64,000 nucleotides of DNA from an uncultured Clostridia bacterium (GTDB lineage: Bacteria; Bacillota; Clostridia; Oscillospirales; Acutalibacteraceae). Position numbers and translations under genes: made by a program. A model generated the notes under the pieces. The model searched no databases and was not told the origin of the DNA. It saw nothing but the letters and a program-made list of their open reading frames with translations. Location of the stretch: the NCBI GenBank assembly GCA_946500295.1, contig CAMMVF010000002.1, positions 1 to 64,000 on the forward strand. Reading direction: 5' to 3'. Of the stretch, positions 42,609 to 52,277 are shown piece after piece (position 1 is the stretch's first letter; each line of letters starts with the position of its first letter).

Positions 42609-43463
42609 TCAACCCTCATTTATTGAATTTTTCGCCGCTGTGAGGGTGTTTTGCATAAGCATGGCTATTGTCATGGGTCCTACGCCGCCGGGCACCGGGG
42701 TTATGTAGGACGCCTTCGGCTCTACCTCGGCAAAGTCAACATCACCGCAGAGCTTGCCGTTTTCGTCCCTGTCCATGCCCACGTCGATAACAACGGCGCC
42801 GTCCTTGACCATATCTCCCTTTAAAAACTTAGGGATACCTACTGCCGCTACTATGATATCAGCGCCTAAGCAAATCTCCTTTAAATTCTTCGTGCGGCTG
42901 TGGGCTATGGTTACAGTGCCGTTTTTGTGCAGCAGCAGCATAGCCATCGGCTTGCCGACAATATTGCTCCTGCCGATTACCACACAGCTTTTGCCCTCGA
43001 CCTCGATATTTTCGGAAGCCAAAAGCTCCATTACACCCGCAGGGGTACAGGGTAGGAAGCTGTACTCCCCTATCATAATTTTCCCCACATTCTCTGCATG
43101 AAAGGCGTCAACATCTTTATTCGGGTCGATATGAGCGATTACCGCCTTATCATCCAAATGCTTCGGAAGCGGAAGCTGAACTAAAATCCCGTGGATTTTC
43201 TTATCCGCATTGAGCTTATCCACCAAATCTAAAAGCTCCTCCTGAGTGGTTTGCTCGGGCAGGGCGTACTCCTCGGAGTGAAAGCCCACCAGCTCGCAGG
43301 CTTTTTTCTTGTTATTGACATACACCCTTGAAGCGGGGTCGTCCCCGACGATAACCACAGCAAGTCCGGGCGTAACTCCTTTTGCTTTAAGCCGATCGCA
43401 CTCCTCCTTGACCCTATGCTTTACTGCCGCAGACACAGCCTTTCCGTCTATAATCTTAGCCAT
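42609..43463 (-). CDS. folD: Bifunctional methylenetetrahydrofolate dehydrogenase / cyclohydrolase
   Basis: FolD interconverts 5,10-methylene-THF, methenyl-THF and 10-formyl-THF. The 284 residues match the family. Catalytic Lys lies in the [10 protein letters not shown] region (about 50-60), [10 protein letters not shown] is present, and the NADP site is [15 protein letters not shown] with the HSRT segment; [14 protein letters not shown] ends the fold. It overlaps lgt by one base (TAATG) and is the last gene of the M16-M16-lgt-folD operon. Confidence 0.98.
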   Translation of the reverse strand: MAKIIDGKAVSAAVKHRVKEECDRLKAKGVTPGLAVVIVGDDPASRVYVNNKKKACELVGFHSEEYALPEQTTQEELLDLVDKLNADKKIHGILVQLPLPKHLDDKAVIAHIDPNKDVDAFHAENVGKIMIGEYSFLPCTPAGVMELLASENIEVEGKSCVVIGRSNIVGKPMAMLLLHKNGTVTIAHSRTKNLKEICLGADIIVAAVGIPKFLKGDMVKDGAVVIDVGMDRDENGKLCGDVDFAEVEPKASYITPVPGGVGPMTIAMLMQNTLTAAKNSINEG

Positions 43464-44311
43464 TATGCCCTCTTCCTCTCGTTTTTAATTATAGGCACCT
43501 CTATGGTGTCCTTTTTTCTGACAAAATTTATTATCAAAGCTGCCAGTCCGACTATCATTATAACCGCCGAGAGCACCTGAGAAACTCTGAGGTTAAATAT
43601 TGGGGTCATCAAGCTGTCGGTTCTCAATCCCTCTACTATCATTCTCTCTGCCCCATACCAGACAAGGTACATCAAGAATATCTGTCCGTCATACTTCCTT
43701 TGATACTTGCTGAAAAAATGCAGCAGCACAAAACCGAGCAGACACCACAGACTCTCATATAAAAAGCAGGGGTGAACGGCTACGCCGCCAGTGTTCTCAC
43801 TGACCATTCCCCACGGGAGGTCGGTAGGCGTTCCGAATGCCTCCTGATTCATGAAATTGCCCCAGCGACCTATTCCCTGTCCAATTAAAAAGCCCAGTAC
43901 AGCCACATCGAGCAGGGCGGGGATATTCATTTTACTCACCTTAGCCACTATCAGCCCGCCGATTAAAGCTCCGATAAGTCCTCCATAGATAGCCAGTCCG
44001 CCTTCATCAAATCTCAGAATCCTCCCGAGGTCATTACGGTATTCATCCCATTGAAAGGCGACATAATACGCTCTTGCACCTATAATGGCAGTTATCATTC
44101 CTACTATAATACAGTTTAGCAGCTTGTCAGGATCGACTCCAAAACGCTTTTTGCTGACTAACATCGCATACACCACCGCCAGCACGAGTCCGGCAGCAAT
44201 AATCACTCCATACCAGCGCACGGTAAAATCGCCTATCGAAAAGGCGACCGGATTGATTTGCAGGTCATATATTCCAAGTCCCGGGAAAGATACATGATAC
44301 ATCTCAGTCAT
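43463..44311 (-). CDS. lgt: Prolipoprotein diacylglyceryl transferase
   Basis: Lgt moves diacylglycerol from phosphatidylglycerol to the lipobox cysteine of prolipoproteins in the membrane. The 282-residue protein has about seven transmembrane helices and the Lgt signature [13 protein letters not shown] at about 150-165, with the catalytic His/Arg region further on. The gene starts eight bases inside the end of the upstream M16 gene. It will act on the lipoproteins seen in this window (for example those at 15835, 49429 and 54740). Confidence 0.97.
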   Translation of the reverse strand: MTEMYHVSFPGLGIYDLQINPVAFSIGDFTVRWYGVIIAAGLVLAVVYAMLVSKKRFGVDPDKLLNCIIVGMITAIIGARAYYVAFQWDEYRNDLGRILRFDEGGLAIYGGLIGALIGGLIVAKVSKMNIPALLDVAVLGFLIGQGIGRWGNFMNQEAFGTPTDLPWGMVSENTGGVAVHPCFLYESLWCLLGFVLLHFFSKYQRKYDGQIFLMYLVWYGAERMIVEGLRTDSLMTPIFNLRVSQVLSAVIMIVGLAALIINFVRKKDTIEVPIIKNERKRA

Positions 44312-45584
44312 CCCCCTTGACTACCGAAAGTGTGCATCTGTCGGGATTTAACAGGAATGCAAGCATATCCTGAGCCTCATCAAGCGTTAATGCCGAAATG
44401 GCGTCAATACACTTAAACAGCTCCCTGCCAGAAAATTCGCAGCCGATAAGCCCGCCGCCTATCGCCTGAACGCTGTTAAGCTCTAAAGCATACTGAGCGT
44501 AAACCGCCTTTTTTGCAATTTCAAACTCCTCTGGGTCGATACCGTTTTTAAGCGCCGAGCGCACATGTTTCCTTATAACCTCGGCTACTCTCTTCGGATT
44601 TTGCGATTCTCCACTGAACAGCACTGCATTGACGCCGTTCATCTCGACCTGCTCATAGCCGAAGCTCTCATTGATAAGCCCTTCATCCATCAGCTGCTTA
44701 TACATCGGCGACGAATTTGAGGCGAAAGCAAACAAAGCGACCTCGCATCCCGCCGCCCGTTTTTCATCGAGCTTCACACTGCCGTCAGCCTTAAATCCGA
44801 GCTGGAACATCGGGATTAACACGGGGAAGGTCTGCTCAACATAATCCTTTACGACATCTATCGGCTCATCCGGGTAAATTCTCTCGATCTTCTTTTCGGG
44901 CACAGGCTTTACAAATTCATCAACGAGCTTCAAAACCTCCTCAGGCTGAGCATTTCCTACAACGCACAGCGCCATATTATGCGGAGTGTAAAAGGCGTTG
45001 TAGCACTGATACAGCTTTTTAGGGGTAATTTCGGCTATAGTCTCCACCGTACCGGCTATGTCGATTTTAATCGGGTGGTTGTGGTACATACCCTCAAGCA
45101 GGTTGAACATAACCCTCCAGTCCGGGGAATCATCGTACATTCTAATTTCCTGACCGATTATACCCTGCTCCTTCGCCACGGTTTCATCGGTAAAGTAAGG
45201 GTTTTGTACGAAGCCGAGCAGGATTTTCAAATTATCCTCCAAGTTCGACGAGCAGGAAAACAGGTAACAGGTCTTTTCAAACGAGGTGTAGGCGTTGGCG
45301 TTCGCCCCGGTTTTAGCGTACTTTGTAAATGCATCCCCGTCCTTGCTCTCAAACAACTTGTGCTCGAGATAATGTGCAATTCCGTCGGGCACTCTAATCT
45401 CCTGACCGTCAACGATGAAGTGGTTGTCTATCGAGCCGAAGTTTGTGCCGTAGATTGCATAGCTCGACTTATAGTCCTGCTTGGGAAAGACAAACACCGT
45501 AAGTCCCGAGCTGTGCTTGATCTTATAGTATTTTTCATTAAGCCTTTCGTTAGCTATCTCTATAATTTCATTTTCTGCTTTCAT
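44304..45584 (-). CDS. M16 family metallopeptidase, YmfH-like (zinc-binding member)
   Basis: This 426-residue insulinase-family protein keeps the inverted zinc motif HYLEH (in GIAHYLEHKLFES, about 70) and the distal Glu region, so it should be the catalytic half. It overlaps the upstream M16 gene by four bases (ATGA). YmfF/YmfH-type pairs are common in Firmicutes and probably process peptides; in Bacillus they lie near other envelope genes. The substrate is not known. Confidence 0.9.
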   Translation of the reverse strand: MKAENEIIEIANERLNEKYYKIKHSSGLTVFVFPKQDYKSSYAIYGTNFGSIDNHFIVDGQEIRVPDGIAHYLEHKLFESKDGDAFTKYAKTGANANAYTSFEKTCYLFSCSSNLEDNLKILLGFVQNPYFTDETVAKEQGIIGQEIRMYDDSPDWRVMFNLLEGMYHNHPIKIDIAGTVETIAEITPKKLYQCYNAFYTPHNMALCVVGNAQPEEVLKLVDEFVKPVPEKKIERIYPDEPIDVVKDYVEQTFPVLIPMFQLGFKADGSVKLDEKRAAGCEVALFAFASNSSPMYKQLMDEGLINESFGYEQVEMNGVNAVLFSGESQNPKRVAEVIRKHVRSALKNGIDPEEFEIAKKAVYAQYALELNSVQAIGGGLIGCEFSGRELFKCIDAISALTLDEAQDMLAFLLNPDRCTLSVVKGDD

Positions 45585-46861
45585 TGCTGCTCACCTTCCT
45601 CATCGTCTCCTGTAAGGATATAGACGGCTTTCAGCTCCACGCTGTTCGCCGCTTTGACTATCTCATCCTTCGTAACACTCGCTATCGCCTCGGCACGCTG
45701 TTCGGGTGTAAGTATTTCATCGTCAAAGAACTGGTAGGCAAAGAAGTCAGCCATTGCCCCTATGCTGTCGGTGATCATTCCGCATGTCTGAGCCATGGCG
45801 AGCTTGGCGGCTTCAATCTCAAAATCCGTGATATTGCCGTTTTTCATCTCGTTTATCTGATTCAGTATTTCCTCCCTGGTCTGCTCGATGTTCTGCTTTT
45901 CAACACCGCTGTCAACCAGAAGATATCCCTTGTGGCTGTTATTGTTGGCAGCGCAGTAGTAGCAAAGGCTCTTTTTCTCACGAACATTTAAAAACAGCTT
46001 CGAGCTTGGGGTTCCGCCGAGAACTAAAGTCATCAGCTTCAGGCTATACCGGGTGTTGTTTTTGTTGTCAAGGCTGAAACCCATAACGAGCTTGGACTGC
46101 ATAACCTTCTGGCGCTCGGTTTTTTCCTTTATTTCGTCTACGGCGACAAGGGGAGTAATCTTTTTATCATAGGGCTGTCTTGGAGATTTTTCTATCTCGG
46201 CTTTGAAACTTTCGCCTATAAAGTCCACATCAAGCTCCCCGACTACAGTGATATTAAATAGCGCTCTCTGCTTGAGGTTTATCCACGCCTTGTAAAGCTG
46301 CTCGGGTGTAAGTGCTGACACAGCCTCAGCACTGCCGTACTTATCTACTGCGACCTTATCCCCCTCACACAGAAGCTTAACGCATTGGCTGATGGCATAG
46401 CTGCGTTTTTCGTTGATTTCCGCCTGAATAGTCTCCAGCAGCTTCCGTCGCTCCTGCTCGACATCTTCCGATACAAACGCCTCGCCCTCAAGCCTTGGTC
46501 TGAATATCAAATCACACAGCAAGCCGATCAGCTTGCCCGAGAGCTTCTCGCCAAACAGGGTATATCTGTCGTCCAAAGCGGAGATAGAAAGTGAGAGCTG
46601 TTGAAAATCACCTATTTTTGAACACGAGGTGCTCAGCAATGCTCCGTAGAGGCTGTTCATCTCCCTATTAAGACTCAAATAGTCGGGACAACGCTCACAG
46701 CAACGTCCCAAAAGCTGAATCAGCAATGCATTTTCAGCCGCAGTATCCTCAATCAGCGGCAGGTACATATCGACAAGTATCTTGCCTGTTTTGAAGCGTC
46801 CGTCCGGGACGCTGTTTAAATATACTCCGGGGCAAAGCTCCCGGCTGTTAAACTTATTCAT
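45581..46861 (-). CDS. M16 family protein, YmfF-like (no zinc motif)
   Basis: This 426-residue protein is the partner of the M16 peptidase downstream. At the place of HxxEH it has LLGRCCERCPDY, so it lacks the zinc ligands and is likely a structural or substrate-binding subunit. The middle of the protein (KLVMGFSLDN...RYSLKLMTLVLGGTPSSKLF) is typical M16 R-domain. ATG at 46861 has AAAGGG upstream; a reading 47 codons longer is not supported. It is the first gene of the M16-M16-lgt-folD operon. Confidence 0.88.
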   Translation of the reverse strand: MNKFNSRELCPGVYLNSVPDGRFKTGKILVDMYLPLIEDTAAENALLIQLLGRCCERCPDYLSLNREMNSLYGALLSTSCSKIGDFQQLSLSISALDDRYTLFGEKLSGKLIGLLCDLIFRPRLEGEAFVSEDVEQERRKLLETIQAEINEKRSYAISQCVKLLCEGDKVAVDKYGSAEAVSALTPEQLYKAWINLKQRALFNITVVGELDVDFIGESFKAEIEKSPRQPYDKKITPLVAVDEIKEKTERQKVMQSKLVMGFSLDNKNNTRYSLKLMTLVLGGTPSSKLFLNVREKKSLCYYCAANNNSHKGYLLVDSGVEKQNIEQTREEILNQINEMKNGNITDFEIEAAKLAMAQTCGMITDSIGAMADFFAYQFFDDEILTPEQRAEAIASVTKDEIVKAANSVELKAVYILTGDDEEGEQQ

Positions 46862-47011
46862 TAAAATTACCCTTTCAGAAATATTCCACCATATGGCACT
46901 GTATATAATATAGCACAAAACAGGCGTGGATAAAAGGATTACCGTGAAATTTTTACCCGTATATATCACTGCACGGTTGTGATTAACTTCTGTATCTGCC
47001 AAACCTAAAAA

Positions 47012-47043
47012 CCGGGCTGCAAGATGATGATTCTTGCAGCCCG
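47012..47043 (-). terminator. Intrinsic terminator of the flavodiiron gene
   Basis: CGGGCTGCAAGA pairs with TCTTGCAGCCCG around six bases; on the minus strand GGTTTTTAGG follows. Confidence 0.9.
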
Positions 47044-47086
47044 ATATATTTGCCCTATATTATTTATAAATTGTCAGCGAAAACAA

Positions 47087-48238
47087 TCAACCACCAAGCT
47101 CCTCAGCAAGCTTTACAATCTGAGCACGACTATCGTCCTTTAAGGCAGAGTTTATGGTTACTGTCGTATCGGTGTAAGTGATGTTTTTGCTCTTTTCGAG
47201 CATAGTCCTCATTACCTTTCCGGCGGTTACAGCCCATGAGCCGTTTTCTACAATGGCTACCGTTCTGTTTTGGAAGTTGCGCTCGGTCAGGTGGTTGATA
47301 AACTCCCTCATAAACGGGAAAATATCTGCGTTATAGGTGGTGGTGGCGAGAACTATCTTGCCATAGCGGAAAGCGTCCTCCACAGCCTCAGCCATATCGC
47401 ATCTTGCGAGGTCGTGAACAATGACCTTCTCCCCGCGGCTCTCAAGCTCCTGCTTTAAAAGCTCTACCGCAGCCTTGGTATGACCGTAAACCGAGGTATA
47501 GGCTATTACCACGCCCTCGCTCTCAACTGAATATGACGACCAGATGTTATAAAGATTTAAGTAATACTCGAGGTTTTCGCTGAGCACCGGTCCGTGAAGC
47601 GGGCAGATGGTTTTTATATCAAGCTCGGCAGCCTTTTTCAGCACGTTTTGCACCTGTGCACCGTACTTCCCGACAATACCGATATAATATCTCCTCGCTT
47701 CGCAAGCCCAATCCTCCTGAACGTCCAAAGCGCCGAACTTACCAAAGGCGTCAGCTGAAAATAGAATTTTATCTGTGCTATCATAGGTAAACATTACCTC
47801 CGGCCAGTGAACCATAGGAGCAAATACAAAGCTCAGCTCGTGAGAGCCAAGAGAAAGTGTATCTCCGTTTTGTACCACGAGCTTATGTTCGTCCAAATCC
47901 AAGTCAAAAAAGCGGTCTATCATCGTAAATGTCTTAGCGTTTCCGACTATAAGAGTATTTGGATACCTGTTTACAAACGCCGCTATGCTCGCCGAATGGT
48001 CGGGCTCCATATGCTGTACAATCAGGTAATCGGGCTCGCCGCCGTCAAGAGCTGAGTCAATATTTTCAAGCCACTGCTGTGCGAAGTTTATATCAACCGA
48101 GTCCATTACTGCACTCTTTTTATCCTTAATCACATAGGAATTGTACGCCATACCGTTCGGTACTTTATACTGTCCCTCAAAGAGGTCTATCTCATGGTCG
48201 TTTACACCTACATAAAGTACGTCCTTGCTTATCTCCAT
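47087..48238 (-). CDS. Flavodiiron protein (A-type flavoprotein, FprA-like)
   Basis: Flavodiiron proteins reduce O2 to water (some reduce NO) and protect anaerobes. The 383-residue protein has an N-terminal metallo-beta-lactamase domain with the diiron ligands HMEPDHSAS (about 82-90), a His in MVHWPEVMFTYD with Asp following, and a later His in CPLHGPVL. A flavodoxin domain (about 250-380) carries the FMN loop AYTSVYGHTKAA. No rubredoxin tail is present, so electrons come from a separate donor. RBS GGAGGAG precedes the ATG. Confidence 0.96.
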   Translation of the reverse strand: MEISKDVLYVGVNDHEIDLFEGQYKVPNGMAYNSYVIKDKKSAVMDSVDINFAQQWLENIDSALDGGEPDYLIVQHMEPDHSASIAAFVNRYPNTLIVGNAKTFTMIDRFFDLDLDEHKLVVQNGDTLSLGSHELSFVFAPMVHWPEVMFTYDSTDKILFSADAFGKFGALDVQEDWACEARRYYIGIVGKYGAQVQNVLKKAAELDIKTICPLHGPVLSENLEYYLNLYNIWSSYSVESEGVVIAYTSVYGHTKAAVELLKQELESRGEKVIVHDLARCDMAEAVEDAFRYGKIVLATTTYNADIFPFMREFINHLTERNFQNRTVAIVENGSWAVTAGKVMRTMLEKSKNITYTDTTVTINSALKDDSRAQIVKLAEELGG

Positions 48239-48290
48239 TTTTATCTCCTCCGTCCAATTATACTTTATAGTAACTGACTACTTTTCGTAG

Positions 48291-48319
48291 ATTATAGCAT
48301 AGCTAAGATAAAATTACAA
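48291..48319 (-). promoter_or_regulatory. Promoter of the flavodiiron gene
   Basis: TTGTAA, 17 bases and TATAAT on the minus strand. An A/T-rich, partly symmetric segment (TTACTATAAAGTATAA) lies between it and the RBS. Confidence 0.68.
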
Positions 48320-48349
48320 TGATTCTTGTAAATTACAGCACACTGCATA

Positions 48350-49261
48350 TTAAAACCATTTGTTCTTTTTAAAATACACTATAGAACCTACAACAATTGT
48401 CACACACACGGCTATTAATATAGGATAGCTGTAAGCAAAGCTGAACTCGGGCATCTGCAAATTCATTCCATACCAGCCGACTATAAGAGTAAGAGGCGAA
48501 ACGATAACGGTGATTACCGTCAATGTCTTCATTGTTTTGTTAAGCTGTAAGTCCACCTCGGCCTGGTAGGTAGAACGAATTTCAGTGGCATAGTTGAGAA
48601 GATTTTTAGTCTTGGAATACAGCCTGTCTATCTTACTGTCGAGCATCTTGAACTTCTTGAGTGTGCTCTTGTTGTACAGCCCGCTCATGTTGTTGGACAA
48701 ATCTGCAAGAAGGTTTAAAAACTGCTCGTAGTACATTCCTATCCATAGCAGGTGTTTTTTAATCTTAAGTATTTGCTTTGAAAAACTGGATTCAATTTCA
48801 TCCGCAGTAACATGGGTTTCTATCTTTGTCAGCTGTCTTTCCATATCCTCCAAATGCAGCAAATCACCGTGGATCATCCTGAACATATAGTAATACAGCA
48901 CATCCCCTGTTGTGAGCTTTGAAATATGCTCGTCTATCATCCTGCACATGAAGGTGTCAATATTATCAGGATCCGTCGAGTAGAAGGTAATTTTTTTCTT
49001 CTCAACAAGGATATAAACAGGATCGCGCCTTTCCTTATATTTCTCTATAAAAATCTGATTGATACAGACGATATCAAGGCTCTCATAGGTCTCATATCGT
49101 GAATAAGCCTTTGAAAAAATACTCTCAAAAAGCGAGCCCTTTTCGTCGTCGTCTCCGACCGGGCTTTCCCCAGGGGTATATGGCAGCACCTCAACTACCA
49201 GGGCGTTTTCAGTCATAAAATCCGCCTTTTGAAGTTTTCCGCCCACTATCTCATACAGCAT
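48350..49261 (-). CDS. corA: CorA-family divalent cation transporter
   Basis: The 303-residue protein has a long cytoplasmic N-terminal part with coiled-coil helices and two C-terminal membrane helices. The CorA selectivity motif YGMN lies at the end of the first (VGWYGMNLQMPEF). Such proteins carry Mg2+ (or Co2+/Ni2+). The ATG at 49261 has GGGGTG upstream. It stands as a single gene. Confidence 0.9.
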   Translation of the reverse strand: MLYEIVGGKLQKADFMTENALVVEVLPYTPGESPVGDDDEKGSLFESIFSKAYSRYETYESLDIVCINQIFIEKYKERRDPVYILVEKKKITFYSTDPDNIDTFMCRMIDEHISKLTTGDVLYYYMFRMIHGDLLHLEDMERQLTKIETHVTADEIESSFSKQILKIKKHLLWIGMYYEQFLNLLADLSNNMSGLYNKSTLKKFKMLDSKIDRLYSKTKNLLNYATEIRSTYQAEVDLQLNKTMKTLTVITVIVSPLTLIVGWYGMNLQMPEFSFAYSYPILIAVCVTIVVGSIVYFKKNKWF

Positions 49262-49337
49262 AATTTCACCCCACATTCATTCGCTCTTTAAATCTTATAT
49301 TAAAAATCCATGAATGTCAATTTGCATAAAGTCACAA

Positions 49338-49395
49338 AAAAGCGGCGCACTGCGAAAGCTGAGATTTAATCGGGAATTTCAATCGCAGTGCGACT
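49338..49395 (-). terminator. Terminator of the DUF3298-type lipoprotein gene
   Basis: GCGCACTGCGA pairs with TCGCAGTGCG with a long loop; on the minus strand CGCTTTTTTG follows. Confidence 0.72.
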
Positions 49396-49428
49396 TTGTA
49401 AAATTTTCTTTACTTTTTAACGGTCTTT

Positions 49429-50268
49429 TTATTTGAGCGGTATCAAATACTCATATCGCTCAGCCCCGGCAATGGAGTAAATATCACAGTGGATATAAAG
49501 CTCTCCGTTTTTATTTGGGTAAACGTCTGCGTCATCTACATTGTCCTCGCTTACAGTCTTGCGCCGCTGCTCATTTACACTATTCTGCATCTCGCTGCTT
49601 ACAGACGAATATTGTTCATTGTAATAATCAAGCATCGTCTGCTCAATCTTTGATTCAAGCTCCATCTCCGTCATGTTATACAGCGGAGCTATATCGTCCG
49701 TATCCAGTTCCTCATTGGTATTAAGGTCAAAGGTATAAACAAGATACTGATTTTGTCCCCAGCTGCTTTCGAGCGTAACAAGCAAGGTTAGCAGGTTGTC
49801 GTTTGTCCAGTATTCGTAATTTATCCCAAGACAAATCAGGCTGGTAAGATTTTCTGAAGCCTCCACGGAGTCGTTATAATGCGGCATACATTCTTCTCTT
49901 ATCTCCTCGTTTGCATCCTGTGCGTCCTCCCCGCCTATTTTTAGCTCAGGGACAGCAAACTCTGCGTCGTAGCTGTTGCCTACTGAGTCGGTATATTTGA
50001 GATGAGTCTGCTTGTACACCCCGACATACTCTCCCTCAGCGCTCGCAGTCTGAGACGAAGACGACTGAGTGCTGTTATTGTCAGCGCTTACGGAGTTTCC
50101 GGCCTGCGTGCCGGAGGTTGCTGTATCGGTGGCGTCAGTGGTGTCGGTGCTTGTCGAGTCGGTTTGTGAGGATGTGTTTTTAGTCTCCCCTGTATTTATA
50201 GATATACTGCAAGAACTAAGCGAAACGCCCAAGCACAATGCGAGAAATATTGCAATTAATCGTTTCAT
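49429..50268 (-). CDS. Lipoprotein with DUF4163/DUF3298-like domain (RsiV-like)
   Basis: This 279-residue protein has a lipobox (SLSSC at about 16-20), then a Thr/Ser/Asn/Gln-rich linker of about 60 residues. A soluble domain of the DUF4163/DUF3298 kind follows, as found in RsiV-like and PdaC-like surface proteins (TDSVGNSYDAEFAVPEL ... INYEYWTNDNLLTLLVTLES ... LPLYN). RsiV binds lysozyme, but that cannot be claimed here without the anti-sigma part. Copy 4 of the ~165-bp structured element forms its 5' leader, ending about 10 bases before the AGGAGG RBS. Confidence 0.85.
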   Translation of the reverse strand: MKRLIAIFLALCLGVSLSSCSISINTGETKNTSSQTDSTSTDTTDATDTATSGTQAGNSVSADNNSTQSSSSQTASAEGEYVGVYKQTHLKYTDSVGNSYDAEFAVPELKIGGEDAQDANEEIREECMPHYNDSVEASENLTSLICLGINYEYWTNDNLLTLLVTLESSWGQNQYLVYTFDLNTNEELDTDDIAPLYNMTEMELESKIEQTMLDYYNEQYSSVSSEMQNSVNEQRRKTVSEDNVDDADVYPNKNGELYIHCDIYSIAGAERYEYLIPLK

Positions 50269-50293
50269 GGAATTACCTCCTCCGGCTAATTTA

Positions 50294-50465
50294 TTTAAAT
50301 TTTCGCCTGCGTGACAAGCTCGTTTGATTACGCCTGCGACGATTGCAACCGTCGCAGGGGAGCTTTACTCATCAGGGTTTCGGTGGGGGACTATAACCCC
50401 CACCGAAAGACTGAATGTCCCCCGCCGCCTACAGAGGCGGGGGACATCGGCGACTTGGTTATATA
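50294..50465 (-). repeat. ~165-bp structured interspersed element, copy 4 (5' leader of the lipoprotein gene)
   Basis: This is the best-preserved copy. In sense orientation (minus strand) it has the closing pair TCGCC/GGCGA and perfect hairpins ATGTCCCCCGCC/GGCGGGGGACAT and TTTCGGTGGGGG/CCCCCACCGAAA. GAGTAAAGCTC, GCGACGGTTGCAATCGTCGC and the GCGT...ACGC hairpin also pair. Its 5' edge lies at the start point expected from the promoter just upstream. Confidence 0.92.
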
Positions 50466-50468
50466 TCT

Positions 50469-50497
50469 ATTTTAATATATTTCCCTCATTGTTTCAA
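50469..50497 (-). promoter_or_regulatory. Promoter reading into element copy 4 and the lipoprotein gene
   Basis: TTGAAA, 17 bases and TAAAAT on the minus strand; transcription would begin within a few bases of the element's ATAACCAAG edge. Confidence 0.7.
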
Positions 50498-50529
50498 TGG
50501 ATTTTATAAATTTCCTCCCGATAAAATAT

Positions 50530-50561
50530 CACCGCCCCGTGCGGGTTTGCACGGGGCGGTG
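50530..50561 (-). terminator. Terminator of amt-glnK
   Basis: CACCGCCCCGTGC and GCACGGGGCGGTG form a perfect 13-bp stem with a six-base loop; the minus strand continues with ATATTTTATC. Confidence 0.82.
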
Positions 50562-50579
50562 ATGAGTTTGAAAGATATG

Positions 50580-50921
50580 TCAAATAGCCTTGACTCCTCT
50601 TTCTCCTGTTCTAATTCTTACTACATCTTCAAGGTCATAAACGAAGATTTTACCATCTCCGATATTTCCTGTGCAGGCTACCTCCTGGATAACCTTTATG
50701 GTCTTCTCAGCCCACTCGTCAGTTGAGACAACAATCTCAAACTTAATCTTGCTATTCATTGATATCTCAACATCAACGCCTCTTACGCTCTCGACCTGAC
50801 CCTTCTGGTGGCCACAGCCCATAACCTGAGAAACCGTTATACCGTGTACATCTATTTTTTGCAGTGCGTCCTTGACCTCTTCAAATTTCTCGGGGCGCAC
50901 AATCGCTTCAACCTTCTTCAT
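50580..50921 (-). CDS. glnK: P-II family nitrogen regulator
   Basis: This 113-residue P-II signal protein has the fold's landmarks KKVEAIVRPEKFEEVKDAL, the VMGCGHQKGQ entry into the T-loop, and the C-terminal TGNIGDGKIFV. The T-loop reads QVESVRGVDVEISM, so the Tyr51 that is uridylylated in proteobacterial GlnB/GlnK is absent. Control is then likely by ATP/ADP and 2-oxoglutarate only. The gene lies 28 bases after amt and should gate it. Confidence 0.95.
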   Translation of the reverse strand: MKKVEAIVRPEKFEEVKDALQKIDVHGITVSQVMGCGHQKGQVESVRGVDVEISMNSKIKFEIVVSTDEWAEKTIKVIQEVACTGNIGDGKIFVYDLEDVVRIRTGERGVKAI

Positions 50922-50949
50922 AAGTTCTCACCTTTCAGTATTGATTAAA

Positions 50950-52236
50950 TTAGTCCAAACCGTTAAATGAGGGATAAGCTTCCTCGCCGTGCTGTGTAAC
51001 ATCCAGACCGACTCTCTCATCCATCTCGTCTACACGAAGCTTTGTAAAGATTCTTACAATGCCTGCACAGATGAGCGTGCCGACTACTGCGATAACTATT
51101 GTGACGATGATACTCTCAATCTGAGCCAGGAAGAGCTGACCTTCGCCGAAAATAAGTCCGTTCCACTTAGCACCTGACTCAACACCGGGAGCAAGCTCCT
51201 TTACTCCGAAGATACCTGTTGCAATACCGCCCCAGATACCGCCGATACCGTGACATCCGAAAGCGTCGAGTGCATCATCTATTTTCAAGACTTTCTTGAG
51301 AAGGCGAACGCCGAAGAAGCACAGCGGGCTTACGAGCAAACCGATGATGATGGCAGCCCATACCGGAACGAAACCTGCGCCCGGAGTGATGGCAACCAAG
51401 CCGACAACCAAGCCTGTGGAAACACCAACCAGGGTCGGCTTTCCGGAAGTAACAATATCAAGGAACATCCAGGAAAGGATGGCTGCTGCCGATGAAACTG
51501 CCGTAGTTGTAAAGGCGTGTACTGCTGTTCCGTTTGCAGCGAGAGCAGAGCCTGCGTTGAAGCCGAACCAGCCGAACCACAGCAATGCAGCTCCCAAAAG
51601 CACGAACGGAATGTTGTGCGGCTTGTAAGCTCCTCTGTCATAATCTCTTCTCTTGCCGAGCATTAGCGCAAGTACCAAGCCGGTGATACCGGAGCTGATA
51701 TGTACGACGTTGCCGCCTGCGAAGTCAACCGAGTTGAGGTAGAATCCTGTGCCGAACAGTCCGCCTGTACCTTCGCCGTTGCCCATGAAGCCGCCGCCCC
51801 ATACCATGTGAGCGAGAGGATAGTACACAAGCAATGACCAGAGGCAAATGAACGGAACCAAAGCCTTGAACTTCATTCTGCCTGCTACAGCACCTGTGAT
51901 AAGCGCCGGGGTGATGATTGCGAACATCATCTGGAAAATCGCAAAGCACATATCCGGGATTACAAGACCTCTGGTACTCTCGGTGATGCTGACGTTATTA
52001 AAGCCGAGGAAGTCAAAACCTCCGATAATACCACCGTTATCGCCGCCAAAAGCAAACGAGTAACCGAACAGAATCCACATTACGATTGCGGTTCCGCAGA
52101 TGAACATCGAAGCCATCATCGTGTTGATTACGTTCTTTCTTCTTACCAGGCCTCCGTAGAAAAAGGCCAGTGCAGGCGTCATAAGAAATACGAGCGCTGC
52201 ACAGATCATAATAAAGCAAATACTTCCGCTATCCAT
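50950..52236 (-). CDS. amt: Ammonium transporter
   Basis: Amt channels ammonium across the membrane as a trimer. The 428-residue protein has about eleven membrane helices, with FFYGGLVRRKN near the N-terminus, the twin-His region (HISSG and FGCHGIGG) and the DAFGCHGIGGIWGG signature. The longer reading adds 14 residues; ATG at 52236 with AGGAGAG is chosen. It leads the amt-glnK operon, which is the reverse of the usual glnK-amt order. Confidence 0.96.
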   Translation of the reverse strand: MDSGSICFIMICAALVFLMTPALAFFYGGLVRRKNVINTMMASMFICGTAIVMWILFGYSFAFGGDNGGIIGGFDFLGFNNVSITESTRGLVIPDMCFAIFQMMFAIITPALITGAVAGRMKFKALVPFICLWSLLVYYPLAHMVWGGGFMGNGEGTGGLFGTGFYLNSVDFAGGNVVHISSGITGLVLALMLGKRRDYDRGAYKPHNIPFVLLGAALLWFGWFGFNAGSALAANGTAVHAFTTTAVSSAAAILSWMFLDIVTSGKPTLVGVSTGLVVGLVAITPGAGFVPVWAAIIIGLLVSPLCFFGVRLLKKVLKIDDALDAFGCHGIGGIWGGIATGIFGVKELAPGVESGAKWNGLIFGEGQLFLAQIESIIVTIVIAVVGTLICAGIVRIFTKLRVDEMDERVGLDVTQHGEEAYPSFNGLD

Positions 52237-52277
52237 GTTCTCTCTCTCCTTTTTAAAAATAGTATAACAAAAGTACA

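Noticed and set aside
48239-48290. PerR-like operator before the flavodiiron gene
   Set aside because: The symmetry of TTACTATAAAGTATAA is poor and does not fit a PerR box well.
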